49,296 nucleotides of DNA from JAABTH01 sp964492615 (GTDB lineage Bacteria > Bacillota > Dethiobacteria > DTU022), in NCBI GenBank assembly GCA_964492615.1, contig CAZBKZ010000017.1, positions 1 to 49,296 on the forward strand. Reading direction: 5' to 3'. Each line of letters begins with the position of its first letter. Position 1 is the first letter of the stretch. Below the pieces are notes generated by a model that worked only from the letters and a program-made list of their open reading frames with translations, searched no databases and was not told the DNA's origin. Positions 8,441 through 17,342 of the stretch are shown piece by piece. The translations under genes and the position numbers were made by a program.

Positions 8441-9000
8441 CGCTTTGCCCTGCCTCTACTCTGCCTGATCATTCGCCCTGTCACTCCCTCCAGGTAATAA
8501 GCTGCCAAACCTGTAAAAATACCGGTCGGCACGGATAGGATCAGTAACAGAGGATAATAGCCGGTAAACAGGGCAGCGTTGGAGATAATCAAACTGGCCA
8601 TGGTTAACTGGGTCAAATTATGCACAGCAGCGCCAACCACACTTACGGAAACCAGGCTGACCAAACCCTTCTTCTGCAAAACAAGCACCAGGCTCATAGC
8701 CAAACAGCTGACTATTCCGGCAGTTAAACTGAGCCAGAAGCCAAACCCGAACAGACCACCGACAAATATACTGCTTAATATTGAGCGGATAATTGATACC
8801 AGCAAACCGCTTTTCAGCCCAAAGAGAACCAGGGTTAACAGGGTAATAATATTAGCCAGGCCGAGCCTGATCCCGGGAACAGGCATTGGCAGGGGCAGGG
8901 CTGCCTCGACCGTATGAATAACCACGGCAAAGGTAATCAGGACTGCCAAATAGGTTAAATGGTTCAAACGACTGCGTAAGTTTACCTGTGACTCCGACAT
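8437..9000 (-). CDS. Gx transporter family protein (Hpre_diP_synt_I family)
   Basis: A 187-residue membrane protein with about five to six hydrophobic segments. The stretch PLPMPVPGIRLGLANIITLL and the Gly-rich IFVGGLFGFGFWLS match the family annotated either as Gx transporter or as heptaprenyl diphosphate synthase component I. It resembles ECF-type substrate-binding subunits, so a small-molecule transport role is plausible, but the substrate is unknown. The start at 9000 is chosen because AAAGGA stands six bases ahead; the ATG at 9018 has no such site. It often sits beside apbE in other Firmicutes, as it does here, which hints at a flavin or quinone-related role (inference). Confidence 0.75.
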   Translation of the reverse strand: MSESQVNLRSRLNHLTYLAVLITFAVVIHTVEAALPLPMPVPGIRLGLANIITLLTLVLFGLKSGLLVSIIRSILSSIFVGGLFGFGFWLSLTAGIVSCLAMSLVLVLQKKGLVSLVSVSVVGAAVHNLTQLTMASLIISNAALFTGYYPLLLILSVPTGIFTGLAAYYLEGVTGRMIRQSRGRAKR

Positions 9001-9131
9001 TGTATATCCTTTCGGCATTAACCCGATTGTGTTATTGCAACTTTACGTTTCCGGCCTGCTTTTTACCCTGGCCCCGTGAAACGTATACTTTATCCTTAAT
9101 ATTAGCTAAAACCGGGTTCTTTCCTTTATTC

Positions 9132-10214
9132 TTAAAGATTTAGTTCTACCTGATCAGCGAGGCCGCTTGAAACTAAAACCTGAAGATCTACAGTAATCAG
9201 TATCCCTTCCACTCCGGGCAATTCTTCAATTAACTGCATCCCCTTAACAGGACCCATCACGAAAACAGCCGTTGAAAGAGCATCTGCTGCCAGGGCAGTA
9301 GATGCAACAATTGTGGCACTTGAAAGCTCATTGGCAGGATAACCGCTTGACGGATCAAGCAGGTGATGGTAGTTAACACCATCAACCTCAAAAGTTCTCT
9401 CATAATTGCCCGAAGTAACTACAGCACCCCCGGCAGCCGGAATAACGGCAATAACCTTGTTTTCATCGACAGGATGCCTTACGCCGATCCGCCATGCGCT
9501 ACCGTCCGGCCTGGTACCAATCAGCCCGATGTCGCCACCGGCATTAATAAAAGCGCTCGTTACTCCTTTTCTCCGCATTACTTCCAGGGCGCTGTCCACA
9601 ATATATCCTTTGGCAATACCTCCCAGTTCAAGGGCCATATTCCTTTCAGGCAGGAAAATCTCGCTATTTTCGCGATCTATATTAACAGATAAATAATTGA
9701 TATATTTCAGGGTTTCCTTTATTTCTTCGGGGTCAGGCAGGCGGTATTCCTGGCCGTGGAAGCCCCATAAATCAACCAGGGGAGCAATGGTCGGGTCAAA
9801 GGCTCCGTTACTGAGCACACTGTAACTTATTGCCTGCTCAATCACATGAAGTACTTCCCCGCTAGCCGCTACAGGGGCTATTCCTGCCCTGAGGTTTACT
9901 CTGCTTATTTCGCTGTCGGGATAACTTCTGCTGAAGATATATTCCAGTCTTTCCATCTCCTCAAAAACTGATTCAGCCAAATCATTATATTCTTCTTTTA
10001 TCGGCGGCAGGTAACGAATCTCTATTGCTGTATCCATCAAAATCCTGTGCTGCACTTGAAGCTGATCGGATGATCGTGCCAGGGATGTTATAACCAAAGC
10101 GGCAATTACAACCAGGGCAAATAAAAGCATAACTAAAGGCTGTCTTAACAGTTTCCCTTTTAGGATGGTCTTTAGCTTATCTATTGTATTATTCGCTTGA
10201 TCGATGAAAAACAA
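9132..10214 (-). CDS. apbE: FAD:protein FMN transferase (ApbE)
   Basis: This enzyme transfers FMN from FAD to a Thr (or Ser) hydroxyl in target proteins such as RnfG and RnfD, outside the membrane, with Mg2+. The 360-residue frame has a hydrophobic anchor at about 29-46 and no lipobox cysteine, unlike many ApbE lipoproteins. Family motifs are NGAFDPTIAPL, LELGGIAKGYIVD, NAGGDIG and the C-terminal DALSTAVFVMG. The N-terminus is uncertain. The TTG at 10214 directly abuts AAGGGAG, leaving no spacing, so a start a little further in is possible. It is the last gene of the Rnf/antiporter block, where it can serve the covalent flavins of RnfD and the triple-domain RnfG. Confidence 0.88.
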   Translation of the reverse strand: MFFIDQANNTIDKLKTILKGKLLRQPLVMLLFALVVIAALVITSLARSSDQLQVQHRILMDTAIEIRYLPPIKEEYNDLAESVFEEMERLEYIFSRSYPDSEISRVNLRAGIAPVAASGEVLHVIEQAISYSVLSNGAFDPTIAPLVDLWGFHGQEYRLPDPEEIKETLKYINYLSVNIDRENSEIFLPERNMALELGGIAKGYIVDSALEVMRRKGVTSAFINAGGDIGLIGTRPDGSAWRIGVRHPVDENKVIAVIPAAGGAVVTSGNYERTFEVDGVNYHHLLDPSSGYPANELSSATIVASTALAADALSTAVFVMGPVKGMQLIEELPGVEGILITVDLQVLVSSGLADQVELNL

Positions 10215-10219
10215 CTCCC

Positions 10220-12499
10220 TTAAAGAGAACGGCCAAAATAGAATATAATGAACAGCACCAGGCCAAGAACCAGGATTAGAATCAAATTATCAAAACTTAA
10301 ATTTTTAGTGGTCCATTTCCTGGAAGCATCTTTTTCGCTCTTTTCCTTTTCTGCAGTAAGACGCTTTTCAACTTCTTCCCTGGTTTTTTTACCTGCCTGA
10401 TCGTAAACAACGTTTAGAGCCTGGTCAAGATTTGCAGACTGCCTAGCCAGCTTTTGGGCGGTTTTACCGGTTTTTTCGTAAGCATTATCCAGTGCTGAAT
10501 CCATTTCAGCTGATTTATCGGCCAGTTTTTTAGCTGCTTTTCCTGTTTTCAGATATAGCTGGTCTAGTTTTTGGTCCATATCCCGCGATCCTTCGGCCAG
10601 TTTACGGCCGATCAAACCCCATTTTTCATAAAATTTATCGATTCCACCTTCCATATTGACAACATAGTTACACATGCCGCGGGCAGCTTTTCCGGAACTG
10701 GTGTACGCACTATCAACAGATGTGTCAATGACTAAGCCTGCTTTGCAGGTAAAGGCCATCAGGCGGTTGGTGAGGGGACGGTAGAACAGGGCATGAATAC
10801 TCAGCCAGGGAGGAGGACGCCAATCGAACCATTTAAAGCGAACTCCCGGCATGTAAATAACCAGGGCTATAATTACAACCATTACCATCGCCCGCAGCAT
10901 TTCCCAGTCAAAAAAGTGGAAATGATAAAGGTGATCCATGGCATAACCCTCGTATTGCAGCATTTCGGCCGGAAGCAACAGAAACTTTTCCAGAATATAG
11001 TTAGGAAAAAGACCAATGGCAACAATCACCGCTGCAAATGTGCCCAGAACCATCCTGGTAGAGAGAGCAAGCGGGTATTTCCGGTCTAGCTTTTCCGGAA
11101 CGTCCCCCAAAAAAACACCCCTGAATAGTTTTATGAAATAACAGATCGTCAGGGCGCTGGTCAGGGTAAAAATAATTTCAGCCGCCCGGATACTGAAAAG
11201 GTCGTTGTATTTTATTGCTATTAGCAGAGCATCATGGATCAGGGTTTTACTGGCATACCCGTTGAAACCCGGTATTCCGGCTATACCGGCTGCAGCTATA
11301 ATAAAAACCACACCGGCGAACGGCATTTTTTTAAACATCCCTCCCAGGCGCGACAGCTCCAGCTCACGGGTATACATGTAGATGGTCCCGGCAATCATGA
11401 AAAGACCGGCCTTGAAAAATGCATGGTTGATAACATGATAAACTGCACCGGTAAAGCCCATTGCTCCTTCGTTTGCCATGAATAATGCCGCCCCCAGTCC
11501 GGTGGCGATATATCCTATCTGACTGACGCTGCTGTAAGCCAGGATCCTTTTCATATTGTTCTGCAGCAGGGCCATTATGGCCCCGGAAAACATGGTTATA
11601 ATTCCGACCCACATCAGGGCGTTACCCGTGTTAAACAGGTAGTTACTATAATCGGAAATCTCCTGACCGGGACTCGAATAGAGTACCAGGGCTACCCTCA
11701 ATATACCGTAAGCACCTGTCTTGATCATAATCCCGGAAAGCAGGGCGCTGGCCGGAGAAGGAGCAACAGGATGTGCCTGAGGCAGCCAGATATGCAGGGG
11801 AACCAGTCCTGCCTTCACCCCAAAACCGATCAGAAAGAGGATAAAAATAAGAGTACGGTGTTCTCCAAGTTGTTCGAGCAGGGGAATCATCTCAACTGTA
11901 CCTGTGGCCGAAAATAGCATCATGATGGCAAAAAGCAGGGCAAGCCCACCGGCTATACCAAGATAAAGGTAAAGAATACCGGCCTGCATTGCTTCACTGT
12001 TCTGTTCATGAATGACCAGGATAAAAGAAGAGAGAGTCATCAGTTCAAAAAAGAGAAAGAGGGTAAAAAAATCACCCGATAACACCACTCCCAGCGTAGC
12101 TCCGAGTGTAAAGATTAAGATACTGTAGAAACGGGGCCTGTTATGCTCAAAATCCATATAGACAAAAGAAAATAGAGTTGCTAAAAACCAGATAAAAGTG
12201 ATTAAAACGGCAAAAACCCAGCCAACCAGGTCAACCCTGAAAAAAAGCCCCATCTGCATAAAATTGACCAGGTCAAAAGTTACCGTACCGCCTAAAACCA
12301 GGGGCAGCATGATCAAAACCCCGGCCAGTGAAAAAAGGGAAGCAGCCAGGGAAATTATTTTTCGCGACACCTCAAAGCTGTTTTTTAGAAAATATAACCC
12401 TATCCCCACCAGCAGGGGGACCAGGGTAACCCACAGCGGAAGAGAAGAATAATATATGCCGCCCGGGTCGGGCAGGTGTCCGGTAACCGAGGCAATCAA
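10220..12499 (-). CDS. MrpA/NuoL-like antiporter subunit with repeat-built C-terminal arm
   Basis: A 759-residue membrane protein from a TTG start that directly follows the previous stop codon, with GGAGGAGGG ten bases upstream. The first 560 residues or so form a Proton_antipo_M domain. It has the conserved glutamate (LFFELMTLSSF), the lysine of GFGVKAGLVPLHIWLPQAHPVA and the lysine of HAFFKAGLF, all needed for ion movement in this family. After the last core helix come five imperfect 25-residue amphipathic repeats (590-715), a charged stretch and a final membrane helix (737-756). This layout recalls the lateral helix plus anchor of NuoL and the NuoL-like half of MrpA. Because no full-length MrpA is encoded here, this is its best candidate counterpart. 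Confidence 0.8.
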   Translation of the reverse strand: MIASVTGHLPDPGGIYYSSLPLWVTLVPLLVGIGLYFLKNSFEVSRKIISLAASLFSLAGVLIMLPLVLGGTVTFDLVNFMQMGLFFRVDLVGWVFAVLITFIWFLATLFSFVYMDFEHNRPRFYSILIFTLGATLGVVLSGDFFTLFLFFELMTLSSFILVIHEQNSEAMQAGILYLYLGIAGGLALLFAIMMLFSATGTVEMIPLLEQLGEHRTLIFILFLIGFGVKAGLVPLHIWLPQAHPVAPSPASALLSGIMIKTGAYGILRVALVLYSSPGQEISDYSNYLFNTGNALMWVGIITMFSGAIMALLQNNMKRILAYSSVSQIGYIATGLGAALFMANEGAMGFTGAVYHVINHAFFKAGLFMIAGTIYMYTRELELSRLGGMFKKMPFAGVVFIIAAAGIAGIPGFNGYASKTLIHDALLIAIKYNDLFSIRAAEIIFTLTSALTICYFIKLFRGVFLGDVPEKLDRKYPLALSTRMVLGTFAAVIVAIGLFPNYILEKFLLLPAEMLQYEGYAMDHLYHFHFFDWEMLRAMVMVVIIALVIYMPGVRFKWFDWRPPPWLSIHALFYRPLTNRLMAFTCKAGLVIDTSVDSAYTSSGKAARGMCNYVVNMEGGIDKFYEKWGLIGRKLAEGSRDMDQKLDQLYLKTGKAAKKLADKSAEMDSALDNAYEKTGKTAQKLARQSANLDQALNVVYDQAGKKTREEVEKRLTAEKEKSEKDASRKWTTKNLSFDNLILILVLGLVLFIIFYFGRSL
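10355..10732 (-). repeat. Five 25-residue coding repeats in the antiporter subunit
   Basis: Residues 590-715 of the protein encoded at 10220-12499 are five consecutive units, the last one incomplete. The units begin at about 590, 615, 640, 665 and 690. The shared pattern is LDxxYxKTGKxAxKLA, clearest in units three and four. The DNA copies have diverged, so this is an old protein-level repeat rather than a recent tandem duplication. Confidence 0.8.
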
Positions 12500-14017
12500 T
12501 TAGAACGACCCTCCTCCCAGGAAAAACAGGGCGGTGAGCCTGGAGAGGGAAAATGCCAGGTTGTTCGGAGTCAATCCAAACACCAGGGTACAGAGAGCCA
12601 GCAGCACAACAACAGCAACCATCAGGGGCGCCGCTTCCCTGACTTTTATGATCAAATCGTGATTATCACCATGTTCTTCGTCTTCGTAACCCGGCGGATT
12701 CTCAAAAAAAGCGGGAATAATAATAGGCAGGTAGTATAAAGCATTCAGCAGGCTGCTGATCAGCAATACTAGAACATAGCCGGGAATATCTGCATCCAGG
12801 GCACCGAGGGCCAGGGTCCATTTACTTAAAAACCCGTTCAGGGGAGGGATTCCGATCATGGCCAGGGCAGCCAGTGAAAAACTGCCCAGGGTTACGGGCA
12901 TCAGCCGCCCAATCCCTTTCATATCGGCAATGTTACGTTTGCCGGTCTTCCAAATAATTGAACCTGCAGCAAGGAAGAGCGCGCTTTTCATAAAAGCGTG
13001 GCTGAATATATGGAAAGTGGCACCGGTTATTGAATTAAAATTTAAAATACTCAGGCCCAGCAAAACATAACCGAGCTGGCTGATGCTGGAATATGCCAGG
13101 CGCCTCTTGATGTCAAACTGGGTCAGAGCCACCGCCGATCCCAGCAATATGGTAATAACGGCAAGAACGGCCAGAATAATATTCCATCCACTTTCAATTA
13201 GAAGCTCAATAGAATAAACATGAAAAAGAACGCGCATTAACCCGTAAGCCCCGGTTTTCAGCATAATCCCGGACAGCAGGGCACTGGCTGGAGAAGGAGC
13301 AACCGGGTGAGCATCAGGTAACCAGACGTGCAGGGGAAACATCCCCGCTTTCATACCAAAACCGATTAAGAAACAGATAAAGGCAACCAGGGCCAGCAGT
13401 GATTTTTCGGTTACAATTTCACCTGCACCGAGCGATACAGTACCGCCCAACTCGAAAACAATAATAATCCCAAAGAAGAGGGCCAGCCCGCCGATAATTG
13501 TCATTACCAGGTATTTGTAACCGGCCTTAAGCGCCTCTTCGGTCTGTTCATGAATCACCAGGATATAGGCAATGATAGACATCAGCTCAAAAAAGACAAA
13601 CAGGCTGAAGAGATCACCGGCAAAAAATATTCCCTGGCAGGCTCCCAGGGTAAAAATCAGAACAGGATAATAGCGCCCGCAGGCGTGTTCATGGGCCATG
13701 TAATTAAGAGAATAAAGGGTACATAAAAACCAGATGAATGAAGCCAGAGCAGCAAGGCTAAAGCTCAAGACATCAAGACGAATAGAAATTTCAAGGCCGG
13801 GAAGTATTTCAAAAAAGCTTTGCTGCAGAACCAGACCATCCCGGATAAAAGGATAAAGAAAAAGAGTCAGAATAAAGGTAACTGCTGCAGTTATAACTGC
13901 CAGTCCATTACGAAGCTGTTCAGAAATACGGCAAACATACATAAGTACAGGGGTCATCAAAACTGGTAATGCAACAATGGTTACCTGTAAGGCGAGTACT
14001 GTTGCTTCATCCAACAA
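12500..14017 (-). CDS. Cation/proton antiporter subunit D-like (second copy)
   Basis: A 505-residue Proton_antipo_M membrane protein of the MrpD/NuoM/NuoN type, about 14 hydrophobic segments. The ion-path residues are present: glutamate in SLFVFFELMSIIAY, lysine in GFGMKAGMFPLHVWLPDAHPVA and lysine in HAFMKSALFLAAG. It starts with TTG, with GGGAG seven bases ahead. It is preceded by a 96-base gap holding a good internal promoter (14049-14077), so it and the two downstream genes can be transcribed apart from the rest of the block. It resembles the 10220-12499 protein more closely than the first D copy does (by eye, in the HPVAPSPASALLSGIM region). Confidence 0.85.
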   Translation of the reverse strand: MLDEATVLALQVTIVALPVLMTPVLMYVCRISEQLRNGLAVITAAVTFILTLFLYPFIRDGLVLQQSFFEILPGLEISIRLDVLSFSLAALASFIWFLCTLYSLNYMAHEHACGRYYPVLIFTLGACQGIFFAGDLFSLFVFFELMSIIAYILVIHEQTEEALKAGYKYLVMTIIGGLALFFGIIIVFELGGTVSLGAGEIVTEKSLLALVAFICFLIGFGMKAGMFPLHVWLPDAHPVAPSPASALLSGIMLKTGAYGLMRVLFHVYSIELLIESGWNIILAVLAVITILLGSAVALTQFDIKRRLAYSSISQLGYVLLGLSILNFNSITGATFHIFSHAFMKSALFLAAGSIIWKTGKRNIADMKGIGRLMPVTLGSFSLAALAMIGIPPLNGFLSKWTLALGALDADIPGYVLVLLISSLLNALYYLPIIIPAFFENPPGYEDEEHGDNHDLIIKVREAAPLMVAVVVLLALCTLVFGLTPNNLAFSLSRLTALFFLGGGSF

Positions 14018-14048
14018 AAATCACTCCCGGTTATTCGCGTTATAGCTT

Positions 14049-14077
14049 ATTATAGGTTCTAAAGCTGAATGTTTCAA
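14049..14077 (-). promoter_or_regulatory. Internal sigma-A promoter in the antiporter block
   Basis: On the minus strand TTGAAA (14072-14077) and TATAAT (14049-14054) are 17 bases apart. Transcription would begin near 14042, about 25 bases before the TTG start at 14017. A small dyad TGCCTT/AAGGCA (14083-14099) lies just upstream. It has no minus-strand T-run and so is not a convincing terminator. Confidence 0.6.
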
Positions 14078-14113
14078 CTGTTTGCCTTAATTAAAGGCAT
14101 TTTTGGGCTGCTA

Positions 14114-15592
14114 TCAGTATAAATTGATAACGGCCTGCTCTATGAGCTGAATTATTGGACGGGATATGATCCCACTGGCCAGAACCATGATCATGCCAAG
14201 GATCATGGTCAGCTGCATTGAAAATGGAATTTTTCTAAATTCAAACCTGATTTCTTCCTCTTTCATAAAAGCGCTGATCACTATAGGCATGTAATAAACT
14301 GCGTTAAGCAGGCTGCTGGCCAGTATAATCAGCAGAAAAAATATCTGGCCGTTTTCCAGCGAACCAAGAGCAAGATACCATTTACTGATCAAACCACCCG
14401 TTCCCGGTAAACCGATCATTGATGCACTGCCAATGGTAAAAGCAAGCATGGGCAGGGGTAATAGTTTGCCTATACCGGTAAGATCGCTGATCCGGCGAAC
14501 GCCCGTAGAGTAAATGACCGCCCCGGCAGCCATAAAAAGCAAGGCCTTGGTTACCGCGTGGACCATGATATGGTATAACCCGCCCGTTACAGCCAGGCTG
14601 TGATTTATTCCAATACCCATGAAAATAAAGGCTATCTGCCCGATACTTGAATAAGCAAGCATTTTTTTTAAATCACTTTGCAGCATGGCATAGATTGAAC
14701 CGAACATTACCCCTGCTGCGCCAAGCCAGAGGATGATCTGGCGGAGAGGAATTGCATCAAGCAATGATTGGGGGAAAACCCTGGAAAAGATCAGGAACAG
14801 AACAAAAGCATAAATTTTAATTACCAGGCCGGAAAGCATGGCACTTGATGGAGACGGCGCCGAAGCATGTGCATCGGGAAGCCAGACATGAAGTGGGAAA
14901 AGAGCTGCCTTGGTGCCAAAAGCAACGATAAATAGCGCTGCAGCGGTGTAAATATTCAGGGGATAGAGTAAGATGGCCTGCGATAGTTCAGCCTGGACCA
15001 TACTGAAATTTAGATACCCTGTTACCATGTAAATCATAGCTACACCCAACAAGAAGCAACCGCTGCCCATTGCACTGAGGATGAGGTAATTAAAACCGGC
15101 TTCGAGGCACTCTTTCTTATTCTTTATGGTAATCAGGGCACAGGCTGTAATAGCACAGATTTCCATCATCACGAAAAGGTTAAAAAGGTCGTTGGTCAGG
15201 GCCATTACTGCCATTGAAGCGGTTAAAATAGCATACAGCGAATGGTACCAGCAAATCACTTCTTCTTTAAGTTCATGTTCCAGGTCACGCAGGGCATAAA
15301 TGAATATCCACAAGCTTACCCCGGTAATTGTTGTCAACATATATACCCTGAGAGGATCAATGGTCAACTCAATACCCCATGGAGGGGGCCATCCTCCCAT
15401 GAAATATGTTAAAGTCCCAATTTCACTTATATATTTAAGCAAGACCAAAGAGGTGATAAAAGAAAACGCCAGGGCAGCTAAAACCATGTACCCTGAAAAA
15501 ACAGGTTTCCACCGGGCCAGAAGGGGGGCGGCAAAAGCGCTGATTAATAATGAGACTGCTGCATAAACAGCCAGGTGATCGGCAAAACCCAC
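14114..15592 (-). CDS. mrpD: Mrp/Mbh-type antiporter subunit D (MrpD/MbhH-like)
   Basis: A 492-residue Proton_antipo_M protein. The essential glutamate (NLFVMMEICAITA), the lysine in FGTKAALFPLHVWLPDAHASA and the lysine in HAVTKALLFMAAG are present. It directly follows the MrpC-like gene. Its GTG start shares one base with the upstream stop (TAGTG), with GGAGCG ahead. Position and context match MrpD, equal to MbhH in archaeal membrane-bound hydrogenase operons. It is the first of three antiporter-type paralogues. A 96-base gap with a promoter separates it from the other two. Confidence 0.88.
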   Translation of the reverse strand: MGFADHLAVYAAVSLLISAFAAPLLARWKPVFSGYMVLAALAFSFITSLVLLKYISEIGTLTYFMGGWPPPWGIELTIDPLRVYMLTTITGVSLWIFIYALRDLEHELKEEVICWYHSLYAILTASMAVMALTNDLFNLFVMMEICAITACALITIKNKKECLEAGFNYLILSAMGSGCFLLGVAMIYMVTGYLNFSMVQAELSQAILLYPLNIYTAAALFIVAFGTKAALFPLHVWLPDAHASAPSPSSAMLSGLVIKIYAFVLFLIFSRVFPQSLLDAIPLRQIILWLGAAGVMFGSIYAMLQSDLKKMLAYSSIGQIAFIFMGIGINHSLAVTGGLYHIMVHAVTKALLFMAAGAVIYSTGVRRISDLTGIGKLLPLPMLAFTIGSASMIGLPGTGGLISKWYLALGSLENGQIFFLLIILASSLLNAVYYMPIVISAFMKEEEIRFEFRKIPFSMQLTMILGMIMVLASGIISRPIIQLIEQAVINLY

Positions 15593-15960
15593 TAATCTTC
15601 GCTCCTTAAATCACAAAGTTCGTCACAATCCACGGTGCCGAAACTCTTCTGAATTCTGACAATAATACTCAGGGCGTAGGCAGTTACACTGACAGCAACA
15701 ACAATACCTGTTACAATAAGTGCGCCGGGCAGAGGATTTACATAGGCTGCCTCTGCAGTTTCACGTATTATTGGCGCCTGTCCTCCCTTGACATAACCGA
15801 TTGCCACAAAAAGTAAAAATACTGAACCATCCATGATATTCATGGCGATTACTTTTTTAATCATATTTGAATGAGTCAGCATCGTGTGCGCACCGATTAT
15901 AAAAAGGATTATTGCTGCCAGGTAGAAATAGTTATCTGCCAGTTTACCAAGGATCTCCAC
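15592..15960 (-). CDS. mrpC: Antiporter subunit C (MrpC/NuoK-like)
   Basis: A 122-residue protein with three membrane helices. The GTG start at 15960 is chosen because AAAAGGAG lies seven bases upstream and the codon begins one base after the mrpB stop (TAA-A-GTG). The core segment GAHTMLTHSNMIKKVIAMNIMDGSVFLLFVAIGY is typical of MrpC/MnhC, the NuoK relative. A C-terminal helix follows and then a short cytoplasmic tail. It forms part of the membrane arm between MrpA-like and MrpD subunits. Confidence 0.87.
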   Translation of the reverse strand: MEILGKLADNYFYLAAIILFIIGAHTMLTHSNMIKKVIAMNIMDGSVFLLFVAIGYVKGGQAPIIRETAEAAYVNPLPGALIVTGIVVAVSVTAYALSIIVRIQKSFGTVDCDELCDLRSED

Positions 15961-15961
15961 T

Positions 15962-16387
15962 TTACTGCTCCTTTTCAATAATGTTATAAAATAAGGTTGT
16001 AATAGTGCTGGCCACTTTAATACCGACAAAAATGGTAATCAGAAGTATTGCCCCGGCGCTAAAGAGCTGACCGCTTTCTCCCATTGGAAACCCTGCCGCA
16101 CGGTTGGCAAGATAATTACCTCCCATGGCAATTGCCACGAAACCGGTCAGGGCGAAACCAAGAGCGCCACCGCTCTCTAAAACAGAGGCAGCATTATGGG
16201 AAATCTGTTTAACCCCGGTAGCAAGGTTAAAGGAGAGGGCAACCAGGATCAGGCTGGCCCCAAAGATAGCTCCTCCTGAAAAACCACCACCCGGGGAAAG
16301 ATGTCCGTGCAGGATGATATATATTCCATAAATCTGGATAAAAGGGGCAACCAGTCGACTGGTGAGACGAACAACCTGGTCTTCCAT
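15962..16387 (-). CDS. mrpB: Antiporter subunit B (MrpB/MnhB domain)
   Basis: A 141-residue membrane protein with the clear MnhB signature HGHLSPGGGFSGGAIFGASLIL near 28-48 and about four helices. In Mrp complexes this subunit packs beside the C-terminal half of MrpA. Here that half is provided by the two small proteins encoded just upstream (MbhD-like and MbhE-like). The ATG lies 16 bases after the MbhE-like stop, with GAGGAA upstream. Confidence 0.9.
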   Translation of the reverse strand: MEDQVVRLTSRLVAPFIQIYGIYIILHGHLSPGGGFSGGAIFGASLILVALSFNLATGVKQISHNAASVLESGGALGFALTGFVAIAMGGNYLANRAAGFPMGESGQLFSAGAILLITIFVGIKVASTITTLFYNIIEKEQ

Positions 16388-16403
16388 TGAACAAAATTCC
16401 TCC

Positions 16404-16751
16404 TCAATGCTTACGATGAGCTTTCAGGGTGGCCAGTGCCGCTGCAATGGCAGCAAATAAAACCGTAGCCTCACCTAAAGTATCAAAAGCACGATAATCA
16501 GTAATAATACTGCTGGTTATATTTAATGCACCTGTTTCTTCAGGACCTGCCTCAAGATAACGTTTGGGAACTTCGTTAAAGGATGGATTACCCGGGTGGC
16601 CAAAAGGGGGCATCTCGGCCACAGTGAAGCTGAAAATGTACAGAATTAACCCAAGCAAATAAAGAGTCAGGATATTTTTCAGATCGACCCTGGCTATAAA
16701 ATGTAGAATAAGCGCGATTATAATTAATAAAATAATTACGATTGGAGACAA
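16404..16751 (-). CDS. MbhE-like subunit (MrpA C-terminal part)
   Basis: A 115-residue membrane protein equal to the last section of MrpA, found as a separate gene (mbhE) in archaeal Mbh operons. The segment MPPFGHPGNPSFNEVPKRYLE and the downstream TSSIITDYRAFDTLGEATVLFAA are diagnostic. It starts with TTG, with GGAGGG six bases upstream. The split of MrpA into pieces makes the module Mbh-like rather than a classical seven-gene mrpABCDEFG operon. Confidence 0.87.
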   Translation of the reverse strand: MSPIVIILLIIIALILHFIARVDLKNILTLYLLGLILYIFSFTVAEMPPFGHPGNPSFNEVPKRYLEAGPEETGALNITSSIITDYRAFDTLGEATVLFAAIAAALATLKAHRKH

Positions 16752-16771
16752 TTTACACCCTCCGCTACGAT

Positions 16772-17011
16772 TTACTCGGCACGCCTTGTTTTACTAATTG
16801 CCGCAATTAAAAGCAGCGACGCTACCCCTGTGCCGAGAGCAGCCTCAACCATGGCAATATCCGGCGCACCAAGCTGCTGCCAGATAATGGCCAGAATTAA
16901 TCCGAAAGAAGAAAAAAGTATAACAGCGCTGAGCAAATCACGAATATATGCTACTCCGACAGCGCATACAATCAGGAACAACAGCAACAAGATGTTGAGA
17001 AGATCAGTCAC
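16772..17011 (-). CDS. MbhD-like subunit (DUF4040, MrpA-derived)
   Basis: A 79-residue protein with three hydrophobic segments and the DUF4040 pattern LGAPDIAMVEAALGTGVASLL. It corresponds to the middle section of MrpA, or to MbhD. The GTG at 17011 is preferred because AGGAGG is seven bases upstream. An ATG at 17017 lies immediately after the same site and is too close. The gene overlaps the end of the mrpG-like gene by eight bases. Confidence 0.82.
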   Translation of the reverse strand: MTDLLNILLLLFLIVCAVGVAYIRDLLSAVILFSSFGLILAIIWQQLGAPDIAMVEAALGTGVASLLLIAAISKTRRAE

Positions 17012-17342
17012 TTGCATCCCTCCTGCCCAGATCAGGTTTGATCCCGGTATTGTAAGCTGCCCTGGCAATAACATGAGCTGCAGTAGGGTTGGTTACAATA
17101 ATAAATATTATAATTAGAGCCAGCCGAACAGCAACAGGGGCTGTGCACTGAACGGCGAGAGATAGCAAGATAAGACCTGCCCCCAGGGTATCGCACTTGG
17201 TAGTGGCGTGCAGCCTGTTATAAACATCGGGCAGCCGGAGCAGGCCGACAGTGCCGACAAATAAAAAGAATAAGCCACCGATCAGGCTCAGCAGTGATAC
17301 CAGGTCAATTAGTATCTCCAGGAATGATCCGATTTCAGTCAA
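17004..17342 (-). CDS. mrpG: Antiporter subunit G (MrpG/MnhG)
   Basis: A 112-residue membrane protein with three helices and the MnhG hallmark GLLRLPDVYNRLHATTKCDTLG. A TTG at 17342 is chosen because it overlaps the mrpF stop by eight bases with AGAAGGGAG just ahead, the same geometry as the next junction. A TTG at 17357 is possible. In Mrp complexes G sits with E and F at the end of the membrane arm that carries the likely sodium path. Confidence 0.85.
   Translation of the reverse strand: MTEIGSFLEILIDLVSLLSLIGGLFFLFVGTVGLLRLPDVYNRLHATTKCDTLGAGLILLSLAVQCTAPVAVRLALIIIFIIVTNPTAAHVIARAAYNTGIKPDLGRRDASD

Noticed and set aside
9019..9131. Promoter for the Gx transporter-maf-radC operon
   Set aside because: Several AT-rich hexamers occur but no pair with acceptable sequence and spacing was found, so none is listed.
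14083..14099. Intrinsic terminator between mrpD and the second D-like gene
   Set aside because: The T-run lies on the plus-strand side, where nothing is transcribed. On the minus strand the stem is not followed by T.
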